Positions 1 through 8,793 of a DNA stretch of 45,006 bases are shown piece after piece. Source of the DNA: an uncultured Ruminococcus sp. (GTDB taxonomy: Bacteria > Bacillota > Clostridia > Oscillospirales > Acutalibacteraceae); contig CACZCM010000003.1 in NCBI GenBank assembly GCA_902779615.1, positions 1 to 45,006 on the forward strand. Reading direction: 5' to 3'. The notes below the pieces were generated by a model that saw only the letters and a list, made by a program, of their open reading frames with translations, made no database searches and was not told the DNA's origin. The stretch's first letter is position 1. Each line of letters starts with the position of its first letter. The translations under genes and the position numbers were made by a program.

Positions 1-224
1 GACAAGCTGAATATTACAGTGAGGTCATAGATCGAAACGGCTATGTCCTTCCAGTTTTCGACTGCGGAATAATCAGTCTTCATCTCGGCGGCTGTTGTTA
101 CCGCCGAAACCAAATGAAGGATACGGCGCAAAATATTTATCACAGCGTTTCCGATGCCGCACAGCAGCATTACGAAAGACATTGCAAATAGCGAATTATT
201 CTGCTGCGGAACCTCTTTTTGCAT
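1..224 (-). CDS. Truncated membrane protein of unknown function (N-terminal part)
   Basis: This reading frame begins at an ATG at 224 and runs off the left edge, leaving about 74 residues. I chose this start because GGAGG lies 7 nt upstream; an in-frame ATG at 230 almost abuts that site. The N-terminus is short and polar (MQKEVPQQNNS), followed by a hydrophobic stretch (FAMSFVMLLCGIGNAVINIL) that looks like a membrane segment. The gene starts 18 nt after the CPBP protease stop, so it is probably the third gene of that operon. I do not recognise the family. Confidence 0.6.
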   Translation of the reverse strand, partial: MQKEVPQQNNSLFAMSFVMLLCGIGNAVINILRRILHLVSAVTTAAEMKTDYSAVENWKDIAVSIYDLTVIFSL

Positions 225-241
225 AGACATTCCTCCGTGGA

Positions 242-940
242 TCAGTTTACGGCGAATATTATCAGATCCCAGAACATATGGAGAGTGACAGGCAGGATCA
301 GGCTTTTTGTTTTGATGAATACCAGCGAGAAGACGGCACTCAAAACAATAATTGAAATAAACCCCAGACTTGCAAAATTAAATACAAAGATACCCTCGCT
401 GAGCCATCTAGGAAAATGTATCGCAAGGAACATAAGCGCATTGATACCGATCACGATATACTGTGAGGGGCTTAGCTCCTCACCTTCGGAGCTTGGCTTT
501 GCGTATGGGAGGGTGGCATTGAGCAGCCAGCCTCTGAAAACGATCTCTTCGGTAAGTCCGACAAACAACACCGTTATAAGCTGCTTTGCCGTAACTGAAA
601 TGGCGATCGGAGTTTTGTGGATCAACATTCCGAATAATATGTATAATAAAAATGCGGGAAACAGCAGCAGATATTTTATATGAGCTTTCTCGAATTTAAT
701 GAGCTTATTTGGCGAAAATGCGACACTGCCGCTGTATTTCCCGATAAGCATAAATGCAGGCAGCGTCCAGATGAGATTTTTGCATATGCCGTCATTAACC
801 ACTCCGGAAATCAGCTCGTTCGGAATATTATTAATATATTTAATTATAAAGAAATGGTATATAAACCATGCAGCATATAAATATACAGAATATAGTATCA
901 GCGTTGATATCGGAACTCTTTGTTTTGTGTTGTCTGTCAT
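242..940 (-). CDS. CPBP family intramembrane glutamic protease
   Basis: A 232-residue multi-pass membrane protein of the CPBP (CAAX protease and bacteriocin-processing/Abi) family. The signature is visible: TEEIVFRGWL carries the EExxxR motif (Glu131, Glu132, Arg136), FLAIHFPRW gives the second-motif His (about 175), and HMFWDL gives the last His (about 221). Family members cut peptides within or near the membrane and often act in bacteriocin immunity or peptide processing; the substrate here is unknown. The start is the ATG at 940, with GAGG 9 nt upstream; the ATG 15 nt earlier overlaps that Shine-Dalgarno. It follows the Ntn amidase by 36 nt, so the two are probably cotranscribed. Confidence 0.87.
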   Translation of the reverse strand: MTDNTKQRVPISTLILYSVYLYAAWFIYHFFIIKYINNIPNELISGVVNDGICKNLIWTLPAFMLIGKYSGSVAFSPNKLIKFEKAHIKYLLLFPAFLLYILFGMLIHKTPIAISVTAKQLITVLFVGLTEEIVFRGWLLNATLPYAKPSSEGEELSPSQYIVIGINALMFLAIHFPRWLSEGIFVFNFASLGFISIIVLSAVFSLVFIKTKSLILPVTLHMFWDLIIFAVN

Positions 941-976
941 GAAAAAATACCTCATCAGGGAGAACGGTGGCTAAGC

Positions 977-2089
977 TTATCGGCGACACGCGGCAGTGAC
1001 CTTCTTTTCCCAGTCGTTGTCGGTGATGACGGTTGCCTGAAGATCGGTCATGTTGTAGATCACCGAGTACTGCAGATTAGTTGGCGAAGCAATATTTTCC
1101 AGCAGCTCGAAGGCTTCTGTCTGCGACATTATCCCACTTGAATTATAGAGTGTGTCAAGCATGAAATCATAGCGGATATACGTGCCGAATTCGCTGTCGT
1201 AGGCGCTTTTGCCGTTGGGTTCGCGCAGCCATTTTGTGTATTCTTTTGTGTAAACATAGCCGTTGCTGTCGAGTGTTTCTTCGGTAACATTAAAATTTGA
1301 AGCTATTTGATACGGCTCGAAGTTTTCTATCACGCAAGTTTCGCCGTTGACAAATTCGATCAGCTCACTGTTTCCTTTGCTGTCTGCAACAAACAGATGA
1401 GCCATAAAAGTCGCATCGAAATACATATTATATTCTGAAAGCAGCTCTACAGCTTTATCAACGGTGTCGGCGTAGTCGAGTATCAAGCGAACTGCGGCGT
1501 AGATCCCGATAGTTGGGATTCCGCTTTGTTTTGCTTTTCTGGAAAAATTCACTTGGAGTACCGACACGCTGATACCTTTTTCGTTTACGCCGTCAGTGGG
1601 GAAGTAGGGTGCTCCGAAAAGTTCCGGATCGAGCATACCGGGCGTGTTTTCGCTATTGAATCCTAGCGTATTCAGATTCACGGTCGATATCGATCGATAG
1701 GCATTTTCGGGAGAGGTCACGAGCAGCATAACGGGATTGGGCTTATAATCATAATTGCGTGCCATATATTTTCGGCCGCCGCTGTCACGAAAGGTGAATG
1801 CAGAACAAGCCTGAACCGCTTCATTGCTGTCAACGGCAACAGGAAGAGAGCTGTTTATTATACTATCTACGAAAGCATGATATTCCAAATTATTGTGAGC
1901 GCCCGTCTTTAAAAATTCATCAAATTTATAATCGGAAAAATACTCCATGGTATAGAGATTAGTACCTTCAACGGGGCGAAGTGAGGTCATAGTCCTCAGC
2001 TCGGGGAAGTAGCGTATTCCAAAAAATGCAGCAGCAACGATTAATGTACTGCCAACGAGATAGCCTAAGATTTTCAAAGCTTTTTTCAT
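977..2089 (-). CDS. Membrane-anchored linear amide C-N hydrolase (choloylglycine hydrolase-like Ntn hydrolase)
   Basis: A 370-residue protein with an N-terminal membrane anchor or signal (residues about 8-28) and an Ntn-hydrolase domain. The diagnostic block is ACSAFTF near Cys95 followed by ARNYDY (Arg111, Asp114), matching the Cys nucleophile and RNxD pattern of bile-salt hydrolases, penicillin V acylases and acid-ceramidase-like amidases. In the family, Cys is exposed as the new N-terminus by removal of the preceding residues; here about 94 residues precede it, so self-cleavage after export is a plausible inference. Substrate is not predictable. The start is ATG 2089 with GGGAG 8 nt upstream. 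A strong promoter lies just upstream and CPBP follows. Confidence 0.8.
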   Translation of the reverse strand: MKKALKILGYLVGSTLIVAAAFFGIRYFPELRTMTSLRPVEGTNLYTMEYFSDYKFDEFLKTGAHNNLEYHAFVDSIINSSLPVAVDSNEAVQACSAFTFRDSGGRKYMARNYDYKPNPVMLLVTSPENAYRSISTVNLNTLGFNSENTPGMLDPELFGAPYFPTDGVNEKGISVSVLQVNFSRKAKQSGIPTIGIYAAVRLILDYADTVDKAVELLSEYNMYFDATFMAHLFVADSKGNSELIEFVNGETCVIENFEPYQIASNFNVTEETLDSNGYVYTKEYTKWLREPNGKSAYDSEFGTYIRYDFMLDTLYNSSGIMSQTEAFELLENIASPTNLQYSVIYNMTDLQATVITDNDWEKKVTAACRR

Positions 2090-2125
2090 GCGATACGCTC
2101 CCTTCACAAAACATGATCCGGTATT

Positions 2126-2154
2126 ATTATACTACATGTTGATAGATTTTTCAA
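2126..2154 (-). promoter_or_regulatory. Sigma-A promoter of the amidase-CPBP operon
   Basis: Reading on the minus strand, TTGAAA (2154-2149) is followed by 17 nt and TATAAT (2131-2126). It is about 37 nt upstream of the amidase start. Confidence 0.8.
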
Positions 2155-2175
2155 GCATGAAGGAGCGATGGTACG

Positions 2176-2440
2176 GAAATCAATTTTGGAAAACATAGCA
2201 TAAAGTTTTCGCCAAGCCTTTTTCAAAAGGCTTGCGGGGTTTGGGGCAGAGCCCCATAAAATACGGTATGTGGGGGGATAAAAAACGACGCGCAGCGTAA
2301 AAAAAATAACTCATCACCACAAAAAGCAGGCACGAGGCGAAGCCAATGTGCCGAACGGAGAAACGAAAACTGACAGCTTTTCCGAAGTATTATAGTTTTT
2401 GCGCAGTTTTTTACAAAAAGCTGCCGAGAGCGCGTGGCGA
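2176..2440. repeat. Dispersed intergenic repeat, copy A (mosaic element)
   Basis: This non-coding stretch is alignable by eye to 29490-29745. Shared blocks in order are GGAAATCAATTTTGG, AAACATAGC, a hairpin CAAGCCTTTT/AAAAGGCTTG, GGGGCAGAGCCCC, CGCGCAGCG, AGGCNCGAGGCGAAGCCAATG and ACGGAGAAACGAAAA. Its right end (from about 2395, TTTTTGCGCAG) instead matches the core of the elements at 38540 and 44086, so the copy is a mosaic. No transposase or convincing protein is encoded. Confidence 0.75.
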
Positions 2441-2496
2441 GTAGCTTCGCAAAGGTATGCAGATCAAAACAATAAAGTACACTATAATAAATAAGC

Positions 2497-2525
2497 ACAA
2501 AAAAACAGCCGAATACCGACTGTTG
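2497..2525 (-). terminator. Terminator of the 5S rRNA gene
   Basis: On the minus strand ACAGTCG and CGGCTGT form a 7-bp stem (one G-U) with a 5-nt loop, directly followed by a run of seven T. It begins about 8 nt after the 5S 3' end. Confidence 0.85.
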
Positions 2526-2529
2526 AAAT

Positions 2530-2645
<116 letters not shown>

Positions 2646-2676
2646 TGAATTTCTGTCGTTTTTCGACTGCTCGATT

Positions 2677-2705
2677 ATTATATCACATTGATCGGAAAAT
2701 TGCAA
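2677..2705 (-). promoter_or_regulatory. Dedicated promoter of the orphan 5S rRNA
   Basis: Minus-strand TTGCAA (2705-2700), a 17-nt spacer and a perfect TATAAT (2682-2677). The predicted start is about 25 nt upstream of the mature 5S end. Confidence 0.85.
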
Positions 2706-2865
2706 GTTTTTTTTGAAAAAAATTTTAATAACTATTCAGCATGCATCTGTCACGTCTTTGGTCGGATAAATTCTCCGGAGGTTGGACTCAAGAGTCCTCA
2801 GTAAAAAAGCTTACCTATATTCCGGATGATCCAAGCACGACAATTTTTCGACAAAGATTAATTAC

Positions 2866-2904
2866 GGAAAGAGCGGCACACACGTTTGGTATACCGCTCT
2901 TTCC
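2866..2904 (-). terminator. Hairpin after the aquaporin gene, probable terminator
   Basis: An 11-bp perfect inverted repeat, GGAAAGAGCGG (2866-2876) and CCGCTCTTTCC (2894-2904), lies 40 nt beyond the aquaporin stop. The following tract on the minus strand is only weakly T-rich, so efficiency is uncertain. The remainder of 2706-2943 shows nothing I recognise. Confidence 0.5.
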
Positions 2905-2943
2905 AAGCTTAAAGTATTGCGGCGATTTGTCAACATTTCGCCG

Positions 2944-3708
2944 TTATTTTCTTTTCTTTTGTTTGTTTTTCGGCTTTGACGGAGCAGGCGCCGCTTGTGC
3001 TGCTGCCGGAGCGGGGTCGTCCTTAACGTCGCTTCCCAAAAACTTCCAGCAAAGCGCTGCGAGTGCGCCGCCAACCAGAGGAGCTAGAATAAATACCCAT
3101 ACCTGCGAGATCGGAAGAGTATTTCCGTAGACTGCGGCTCCTACCGCTGCGCCAAAGCTTCTTGCGGGATTGACGGATGTTCCGGTAAGCGGAAGTCCGA
3201 CAAGATGAACAAGCGTCAGCGTTAGACCGATCACAAGCCCCGAAACCTTTGAGAAACTTTCCTTGGCAGTTACGCCGCAGATAGCAAACACGAAAACAAA
3301 GGTGAGGATAATCTCTGTCATAAATGCGCCGCCGACGCCGATTTTGGAGGCGGAAGCCTCGCCGTATCCGTTTGTGCCAAAGCCGGGGATCGAACTGCCG
3401 ATCGCAAAGCAGAACATGATAAAGCTGCCGCAAATCGCACCGAGGAATTGGGATACAACATAACCGCAGTACTCTGCCGGAGTCATTTTGCCTAAAATGA
3501 GCATTCCCGTGGAAACCGCAGGATTAACGTGGCAGCCGGAAATATTGCCGATCGAATACGCAAGTGCAACAATGACCAGACCGAACGTCAAAGCAATTCC
3601 AACGTAATCGCCCGTGTCGCCCGCAGTTACTCCGTAAGCGGCTGCACCGCAGCCGAACGTAACAAGGATCGCTGTACCAAGAAACTCAGCCAAAAACTTT
3701 TTTAACAT
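2944..3708 (-). CDS. Aquaporin (MIP family water channel)
   Basis: A 254-residue six-helix channel protein. Both half-helix NPA motifs are intact: GCHVNPAVS near residue 68 and GTSVNPARS near residue 190. The Arg after the second NPA is present, and the residue after it is Ser rather than the Asp typical of glycerol facilitators, which favours a water-selective AqpZ-like channel. The first motif has Cys where AqpZ usually has Gly. The C-terminus is an unusual Ala/Pro then Lys-rich tail (KPKNKQKKRK), probably cytoplasmic. The start has GGAGG upstream (minus strand of TCCTCC at 3716-3721). It is monocistronic, with its own promoter and a terminator-like hairpin. Confidence 0.92.
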   Translation of the reverse strand: MLKKFLAEFLGTAILVTFGCGAAAYGVTAGDTGDYVGIALTFGLVIVALAYSIGNISGCHVNPAVSTGMLILGKMTPAEYCGYVVSQFLGAICGSFIMFCFAIGSSIPGFGTNGYGEASASKIGVGGAFMTEIILTFVFVFAICGVTAKESFSKVSGLVIGLTLTLVHLVGLPLTGTSVNPARSFGAAVGAAVYGNTLPISQVWVFILAPLVGGALAALCWKFLGSDVKDDPAPAAAQAAPAPSKPKNKQKKRK

Positions 3709-3751
3709 AAATTTTCCTCCTTTGCAAAATAAAATTATTGATTATGCTATA

Positions 3752-3780
3752 ATTCTATCACATATCAAATCTTTTGTAAA
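3752..3780 (-). promoter_or_regulatory. Promoter of the aquaporin gene
   Basis: Minus-strand TTTACA (3780-3775), 17-nt spacer, TAGAAT (3757-3752), about 44 nt upstream of the start codon. Confidence 0.7.
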
Positions 3781-3838
3781 GGAAAAATTTTGTCCCCGTT
3801 TTAGTGTAATATACACAATGATTCAGTAATGACTTCTA

Positions 3839-4735
3839 TTATCCAAACAGAACGTTGATGCCGACATTTATCAGTGAAAGCGCAAAACCGATCACTGCGC
3901 CAAGGTTTACAATAACGTCAAGCTGCTCCTTCATCACCTTCAGAACAAGTTCTTCAAGCATATCAACGTTCATTTCATCGATCTTTGTTTTTATCATCGC
4001 GGCGATATCTATCTTGTTCATTAGCTCATCGACCGTTTTGTTGACAGCCTTATCATACAGCTCCGATATTTTCTGCGACAGCTTTTCTTCGGTTATGTTT
4101 ACCTTTTCAAGCAGCTGAGTGACAGAGTATTCTTCGGCGGAATCCAGTTTTTTGTCCACTTCGCTGCGGACAATGACAGCGCCGTTTTCATCGATATACT
4201 CCTGAACCTTTTTTCCGACGTGGTCGGTGAAAGACTTCACCATCTCCTCGGTTACTATGTATTTGAGCATATTCCCCTGCACCTTGTCCATCAGTGCAGC
4301 TGCTGTTTCTGCGGATATTTTATCGCCGACTCCGACCGAGTTGACGGAGTCCATGATCTGCTTTGTTATCATCGCAGACAGCTTCGATTTCATTTCGGCG
4401 TAGCCCTCGTCATCGACCTTTGAAAGCGCTTTGATCTCGCTTTTCAGCTGCCGGGTAAATATCTCGCCTATCTTTCCGGTTACTGCCGATTTCAGTTCCT
4501 CTCCCGCAAGCTTGCTTTTGATGTCGTTTTTTGTCAGCAGCGATGTTCCGACTGCATTTCCGATCGCTCCCGCAAGCTTGTCTTTCTGCTTTGGGATAAC
4601 TCCCGGCGTGAACGGCAGCGCTTTGCCCCACAGCTTGACCTCGTGCTTCGGACGAAACAGCATCTTAACTGCAAGATAATTTGTTCCGTAGCCTATCACC
4701 GTTCCCATTATTATTGTTACAATATATTGTATCAT
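3839..4735 (-). CDS. DUF445 family membrane protein
   Basis: A 298-residue protein whose N-terminus (GTVIGYGTNYLAVKMLFRP, then FTPGVIPKQKDKLAGAIG) is the hallmark of the DUF445/YheB family. Membrane segments lie at both ends (residues 2-20 and about 275-295) and a long charged helical region in between suggests a coiled coil. The biochemical role of the family is unknown; in Bacillus, relatives are spore or envelope associated. The start ATG at 4735 has AAGG close upstream. It is 28 nt behind the SH3 lipoprotein gene and is the probable last gene of the lepA operon. Confidence 0.85.
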   Translation of the reverse strand: MIQYIVTIIMGTVIGYGTNYLAVKMLFRPKHEVKLWGKALPFTPGVIPKQKDKLAGAIGNAVGTSLLTKNDIKSKLAGEELKSAVTGKIGEIFTRQLKSEIKALSKVDDEGYAEMKSKLSAMITKQIMDSVNSVGVGDKISAETAAALMDKVQGNMLKYIVTEEMVKSFTDHVGKKVQEYIDENGAVIVRSEVDKKLDSAEEYSVTQLLEKVNITEEKLSQKISELYDKAVNKTVDELMNKIDIAAMIKTKIDEMNVDMLEELVLKVMKEQLDVIVNLGAVIGFALSLINVGINVLFG

Positions 4736-4763
4736 TCTACCTTTTACCTTCCTTAAAAATGCT

Positions 4764-5816
4764 TCAGCCCTGCGGATACAGATAGTTGGGATCGCCCGTT
4801 ACATATCCGTACATACTAAGACTCGGCACATATACATACCAGTAATCTCCGCTTTGGTCGATCACATATATGAGTTCTTCGTAGTAAACCTCGCCGATCG
4901 ACTTTCCTCGTTTATCGGGAGCTGCTCTGAGCGACAAATACCCCACGTCAACATCGCAGACATAAGACGTGTATTCCTCGGGCGGATCTCCCTTGCCGGA
5001 GTAGTTCCCGCCGACGATCTCTTCCTCGCTCGATACGGCTTCGCTCGAGACGTTCGCTTTGCTGCTTGACTGCGCCGAGGCGGTTATAGACGAGCTTTCC
5101 GTATCGGGTTCGTGTCTGCCATCGTTTGTTTTTTTGCTTTCTGCTTTGCTTGACTCCTTTTTGACCTTTTTGTCGGAAAGCAGGTTTTTGTCTATATACC
5201 CCACTCTGTCGTATTTGTCCATTACCTTCCATTTACCGTCAACACGCTCTGCGAGCACTGTCAGAAGGTCATTCTGAGATGTGGTGTATGCAGTTTCGGT
5301 AAACTGTGTATCGGCGTAAACGTCAGCCTGCGACGGTTTGACGTACATCACATTGCCTATACACGCCTCCTCTTTATAATCCGTGAGGTACAGGCGGGGA
5401 ATGTAGCCGAATTCCTCGAGTGCTGCGCTGTATACGAAGCTGTAATCCATGACATCGGGCTGAACGATCGAAACGCCTTCGCCGCACTGTAAAAATGCAG
5501 TGGGCTTGCTTGTCGGAACAGCGTCGGCCATGAGCGGGATCTCGGAGCTTCCGGTCACATACATTGTAAGATACTTACTCTCGTCAAACGCTTTCGGCGG
5601 AGATTGGCTGTCGGTATCGGAGCTTTGATCTGAGGAGTTCTCACTGTCGGTGTCGGAATCAAGCATATAGAAAACATCGGTATGGTCGGAGTCGCTTGAG
5701 ACAGAGGAAACTTCATTCGGCTGAGGTGCGCTTGAATTTGCAAGCTCGTTTACGTCAACGGTGCAGCCGCTAAGAATGATCGCAGCGGCTGAGAATAGAA
5801 TATAGATTTTTTTCAA
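4764..5816 (-). CDS. SH3-domain lipoprotein
   Basis: A 350-residue predicted lipoprotein: lipobox LSGC at residues 15-18, then a Ser/Asp/Glu-rich linker (to about residue 75), a middle domain, a second low-complexity linker (about 220-280, Ser/Lys/Glu-rich), and a C-terminal bacterial SH3-like domain (about 285-345; VGYLSLRAAPDKRGKSIGEV, then WYVYVPSLSMYGYV). A second SH3-like segment may lie around 155-215 (ADVYADTQ ... WKVMDKYDRVGYIDKNLL). Such domains bind cell-wall peptides. The start is a TTG at 5816 with GAGGTG 5 nt upstream. It lies between the hydrolase (50 nt) and DUF445 (28 nt) genes. Function beyond wall association is unknown. Confidence 0.75.
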   Translation of the reverse strand: MKKIYILFSAAAIILSGCTVDVNELANSSAPQPNEVSSVSSDSDHTDVFYMLDSDTDSENSSDQSSDTDSQSPPKAFDESKYLTMYVTGSSEIPLMADAVPTSKPTAFLQCGEGVSIVQPDVMDYSFVYSAALEEFGYIPRLYLTDYKEEACIGNVMYVKPSQADVYADTQFTETAYTTSQNDLLTVLAERVDGKWKVMDKYDRVGYIDKNLLSDKKVKKESSKAESKKTNDGRHEPDTESSSITASAQSSSKANVSSEAVSSEEEIVGGNYSGKGDPPEEYTSYVCDVDVGYLSLRAAPDKRGKSIGEVYYEELIYVIDQSGDYWYVYVPSLSMYGYVTGDPNYLYPQG

Positions 5817-5866
5817 TTTATCACCTCACAAATCGATTTGGTGGGTAAATCATTTGAAAGAACAGA

Positions 5867-6712
5867 TTATTTTTCCGCAAATTTGGCGATTATCTCACGG
5901 GCGATCCGCTCATACTGCGTTTCGAGCGCAAAATGACCTGCGTCAAGCATAATTACCTCGGCATTCGGATCATCTTTTGCGTATGCTTCTGCGCCTGCAG
6001 GCAGAAAGCTGTCGTCATTTTTGCCCCAAATGGCAAGCAGCTTGGGCTGATGCGTCTTGATGTACTCCTGAAACTGCGGATACATTGCAACGTTTGTGCG
6101 GTAATCCAAGATCAGCGAATCCTGAATATCGGCGTAGCCCTCTCGATAGGTGTAGTATATGTCGAGTGAATAGCCGTCGGGCGAAATGTTGCCAACAGGC
6201 TCGCCCGCCATATACTGCGACAGGATCGTTTCCGGTGCGTAAGCCGAACGGAGGAACAAGCGAAGCTCTGCGGTTGGCGTATCCCAATAGATCTTGCGTG
6301 TTGTCCATTTTTCGCCTAAGCCTTCTTCATAAATATTGCCGTTCTGGCTGACGATGCCAAGTATTCTTTCAGGCTCTCTTACGGCAAGTCTGAATCCTAT
6401 GGGAGCGCCGTAATCAAAAACGTACATATAGTATTTCTCGATTCCGAGAACGCTCAGCAGCGCCTGCGTATAATCGGTCAGGTGTTCAAATGTATACTCA
6501 AAGATTTCGGCGCTCGGAGCATCAGACTGACCGAAGCCGACATAATCCGGAGCGATAACGTGAAAATGCGGCTCCAGAAGCGGCATAAGATTGCGGAACA
6601 TATGGCTTGAAGACGGGAAACCGTGAAGCAGCACAAAAGCAGGCTTGCTTTTATCGCCGCATTCTCTGAAAAATACATTGACTCCGTTGATGTTTGCAAG
6701 TGAATAGTTCAT
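5867..6712 (-). CDS. Alpha/beta hydrolase, haloalkane-dehalogenase-like
   Basis: A 281-residue alpha/beta hydrolase. Visible motifs: oxyanion region LLHGFPSSSHMFRNL (about 28-42), the strand-turn APDYVGFGQSD, the nucleophile elbow VFDYGAPIG with Asp (about 104) where esterases have Ser, and the catalytic His in LDAGHFALE near residue 262. Asp as nucleophile is the mark of the haloalkane/haloacetate dehalogenase and epoxide hydrolase branch, but gut bacterial members are usually uncharacterised and the substrate cannot be assigned. The ATG start has AAGGAG 6 nt upstream. It lies 74 nt downstream of lepA, probably in the same transcript. Confidence 0.83.
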   Translation of the reverse strand: MNYSLANINGVNVFFRECGDKSKPAFVLLHGFPSSSHMFRNLMPLLEPHFHVIAPDYVGFGQSDAPSAEIFEYTFEHLTDYTQALLSVLGIEKYYMYVFDYGAPIGFRLAVREPERILGIVSQNGNIYEEGLGEKWTTRKIYWDTPTAELRLFLRSAYAPETILSQYMAGEPVGNISPDGYSLDIYYTYREGYADIQDSLILDYRTNVAMYPQFQEYIKTHQPKLLAIWGKNDDSFLPAGAEAYAKDDPNAEVIMLDAGHFALETQYERIAREIIAKFAEK

Positions 6713-6786
6713 ATTCTTCTCCTTCCAAGATGTAGGATATATCGTTATGTTGCGATATTTTAGATTTATTTATAAACTGCCCTCCG

Positions 6787-8598
6787 TTAGTCGGAGTCGA
6801 GTTTCAAAACAGCCATAAACGCTTCCTGCGGAACTTCGACAGTTCCCAGCTGACGCATACGCTTTTTGCCTTCCTTCTGCTTTTCGAGCAGCTTCTTTTT
6901 TCTTGTTATATCACCGCCGTAGCACTTTGCAAGCACATCCTTGCGCAGCGCCTTGACTGTTTCGCGGGCAATTATTTTTCCGCCGATGCACGCTTGTATC
7001 GGAACCTCAAACAGCTGACGGGGGATCTTCTCCTTTAGCTTTTCAGCCATCTTGCGTGCTCTCGGATATGCTTTGTCAGCATTGATTATAAATGAAAGCG
7101 CATCGACCACATCGCCGTTCAGCATGATGTCAAGCTTAACGAGCTTGCTTTCGGAGTAACCCTTCAGTTCGTAGTCAAATGACGCATAGCCCCTCGTGCG
7201 TGATTTCAGCGTATCAAAGAAGTCATAGATTATCTCCGCCAGTGGCAGCTCATAGTGAATGTCAACTCGGTCTGAATCAATATATGTCATATCTTTGAAG
7301 ACACCCCGCCTGTCCTGACAAAGCTCCATGATGTTGCCGACATACTCGTTCGGCGCATAAATATGAGCGTCCGTCATCGGTTCTTCTGCCTTCGCAACAA
7401 GCGCAGGGTCGGGATAGTTCGTGGGGTTATCGATCATCACAACGCTGCCGTCAGTTTTTGTGATCCTGTATATAACAGAAGGCGCAGTCGTGATCAGATC
7501 GAGGTTGTATTCGCGCTCCAGACGCTCCTGAATGATCTCCATGTGGAGAAGCCCTAAGAAGCCGCAGCGAAATCCAAAGCCCAGTGCCGCAGAAGTTTCA
7601 GGTTCAAACGAGAGTGAGGCGTCATTCAGGCGAAGTTTATCGAGCGCGTCTTTGAGATCGGGATATTTTGCGCCGTCTGCGGGATAGATACCGCAGAAAA
7701 CCATCGGCTGCGCCGGGCGATACCCGGGAAGCGGCTCGTCGGCAGGGCGTGCTGCCAGCGTGACCGTATCGCCGACCTGCGCGTCGCGGACCTGCTTGAT
7801 CGACGCTGCAATGTAACCGACCTCGCCTGCGTAGATAGCGCCCACAGGGTCTAGTGACGTTGCTCGAAGGTAGCCGCACTCCACGACCGTGAAAACGCTG
7901 CCCGACGCCATCAGCTTGATCTCATCGCCAACGCGTACCTGCCCGTCAACAAGTCTTACGTAGATAATGACGCCCTTGTAGCTGTCGTAATATGAGTCGA
8001 AAATGAGCGCTTTCAGCGGCTTGTCTTCGTCTGCCTGCGGGCAGGGAATACCGCTGACGATCTTCTCCATAACAGCGTGAATATTTGTGCCGAGCTTTGC
8101 GGAGATCTGCGGAGCATCTTCGGCGGGAATACCGATAATGTCCTCGACTTCCTTGATCACACGTTCGGGGTCTGCGCTCGGAAGATCGATCTTGTTGATG
8201 ACCGGGACTATTTCAAGTCCTCCGTCAACCGCAAGATATGTGTTCGCAAGAGTCTGCGCCTCGATCCCCTGAGATGCGTCCACGATCAGCACCGCGCCCT
8301 CGCACGCAGCCAGCGAGCGTGAAACCTCATAGTTGAAATCGACGTGACCGGGAGTGTCGATAAGATTGAAGACATACTCCTTGCCGTCGTCGGCTTTATA
8401 GTTGAGAGTAACCGCGTGCGCCTTGATGGTGATGCCACGCTCACGCTCCAGTTCCATGTTGTCGAGAAGCTGGTCTTCCATATCACGCAAAGCAACGGAC
8501 TTGGTTTGCTCGAGTATGCGGTCAGCCAATGTGCTTTTTCCGTGATCTATATGGGCAATAATGCTGAAATTTCTGATTAATTCCTTTGGATAAGACAT
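6787..8598 (-). CDS. lepA: Elongation factor 4 (LepA), ribosome-associated GTPase
   Basis: A 603-residue, full-length EF4/LepA. G1 [14 protein letters not shown], the switch [11 protein letters not shown]3 DTPGHVDF and G4 [10 protein letters not shown] are all intact, and the C-terminal LepA-specific domain (residues about 485-600, [21 protein letters not shown]) is present. LepA acts on the 70S ribosome, with reported roles in back-translocation under stress and in initiation or 30S biogenesis. The ATG has AAGGTG upstream. It is the first gene of a minus-strand group with the hydrolase, SH3 lipoprotein and DUF445 genes. Confidence 0.98.
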   Translation of the reverse strand: MSYPKELIRNFSIIAHIDHGKSTLADRILEQTKSVALRDMEDQLLDNMELERERGITIKAHAVTLNYKADDGKEYVFNLIDTPGHVDFNYEVSRSLAACEGAVLIVDASQGIEAQTLANTYLAVDGGLEIVPVINKIDLPSADPERVIKEVEDIIGIPAEDAPQISAKLGTNIHAVMEKIVSGIPCPQADEDKPLKALIFDSYYDSYKGVIIYVRLVDGQVRVGDEIKLMASGSVFTVVECGYLRATSLDPVGAIYAGEVGYIAASIKQVRDAQVGDTVTLAARPADEPLPGYRPAQPMVFCGIYPADGAKYPDLKDALDKLRLNDASLSFEPETSAALGFGFRCGFLGLLHMEIIQERLEREYNLDLITTAPSVIYRITKTDGSVVMIDNPTNYPDPALVAKAEEPMTDAHIYAPNEYVGNIMELCQDRRGVFKDMTYIDSDRVDIHYELPLAEIIYDFFDTLKSRTRGYASFDYELKGYSESKLVKLDIMLNGDVVDALSFIINADKAYPRARKMAEKLKEKIPRQLFEVPIQACIGGKIIARETVKALRKDVLAKCYGGDITRKKKLLEKQKEGKKRMRQLGTVEVPQEAFMAVLKLDSD

Positions 8599-8649
8599 TT
8601 TTTCACCTTCGGGTAAATTGTTTCTATTCGAATTTTGATATACAAAATC

Positions 8650-8678
8650 ATTATACCATGTTTTTTTTATTTAGTCTA
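8650..8678 (-). promoter_or_regulatory. Probable lepA promoter
   Basis: Minus-strand TAGACT (8678-8673), 17-nt spacer, TATAAT (8655-8650), about 50 nt upstream of the lepA start. The -35 matches consensus at four of six positions. Confidence 0.6.
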
Positions 8679-8697
8679 TAATGTAATGTAAAATTTT

Positions 8698-8714
8698 CAC
8701 GGCTTTTGATGAGT
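8698..8714. repeat. Solitary end of the CACGGCTTTTGA repeat family
   Basis: CACGGCTTTTGATGAGT matches the terminal repeats of the elements at 38509 and 43808. No matching second end was found before the other element begins at 8803. Confidence 0.5.
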
Positions 8715-8793
8715 TAAGAATTAATTATTACTCCGACAATTAAATAATCGAATCTGTTGATCTTTTCCTTAAAAGAGATATTTTGCGGGGGCT

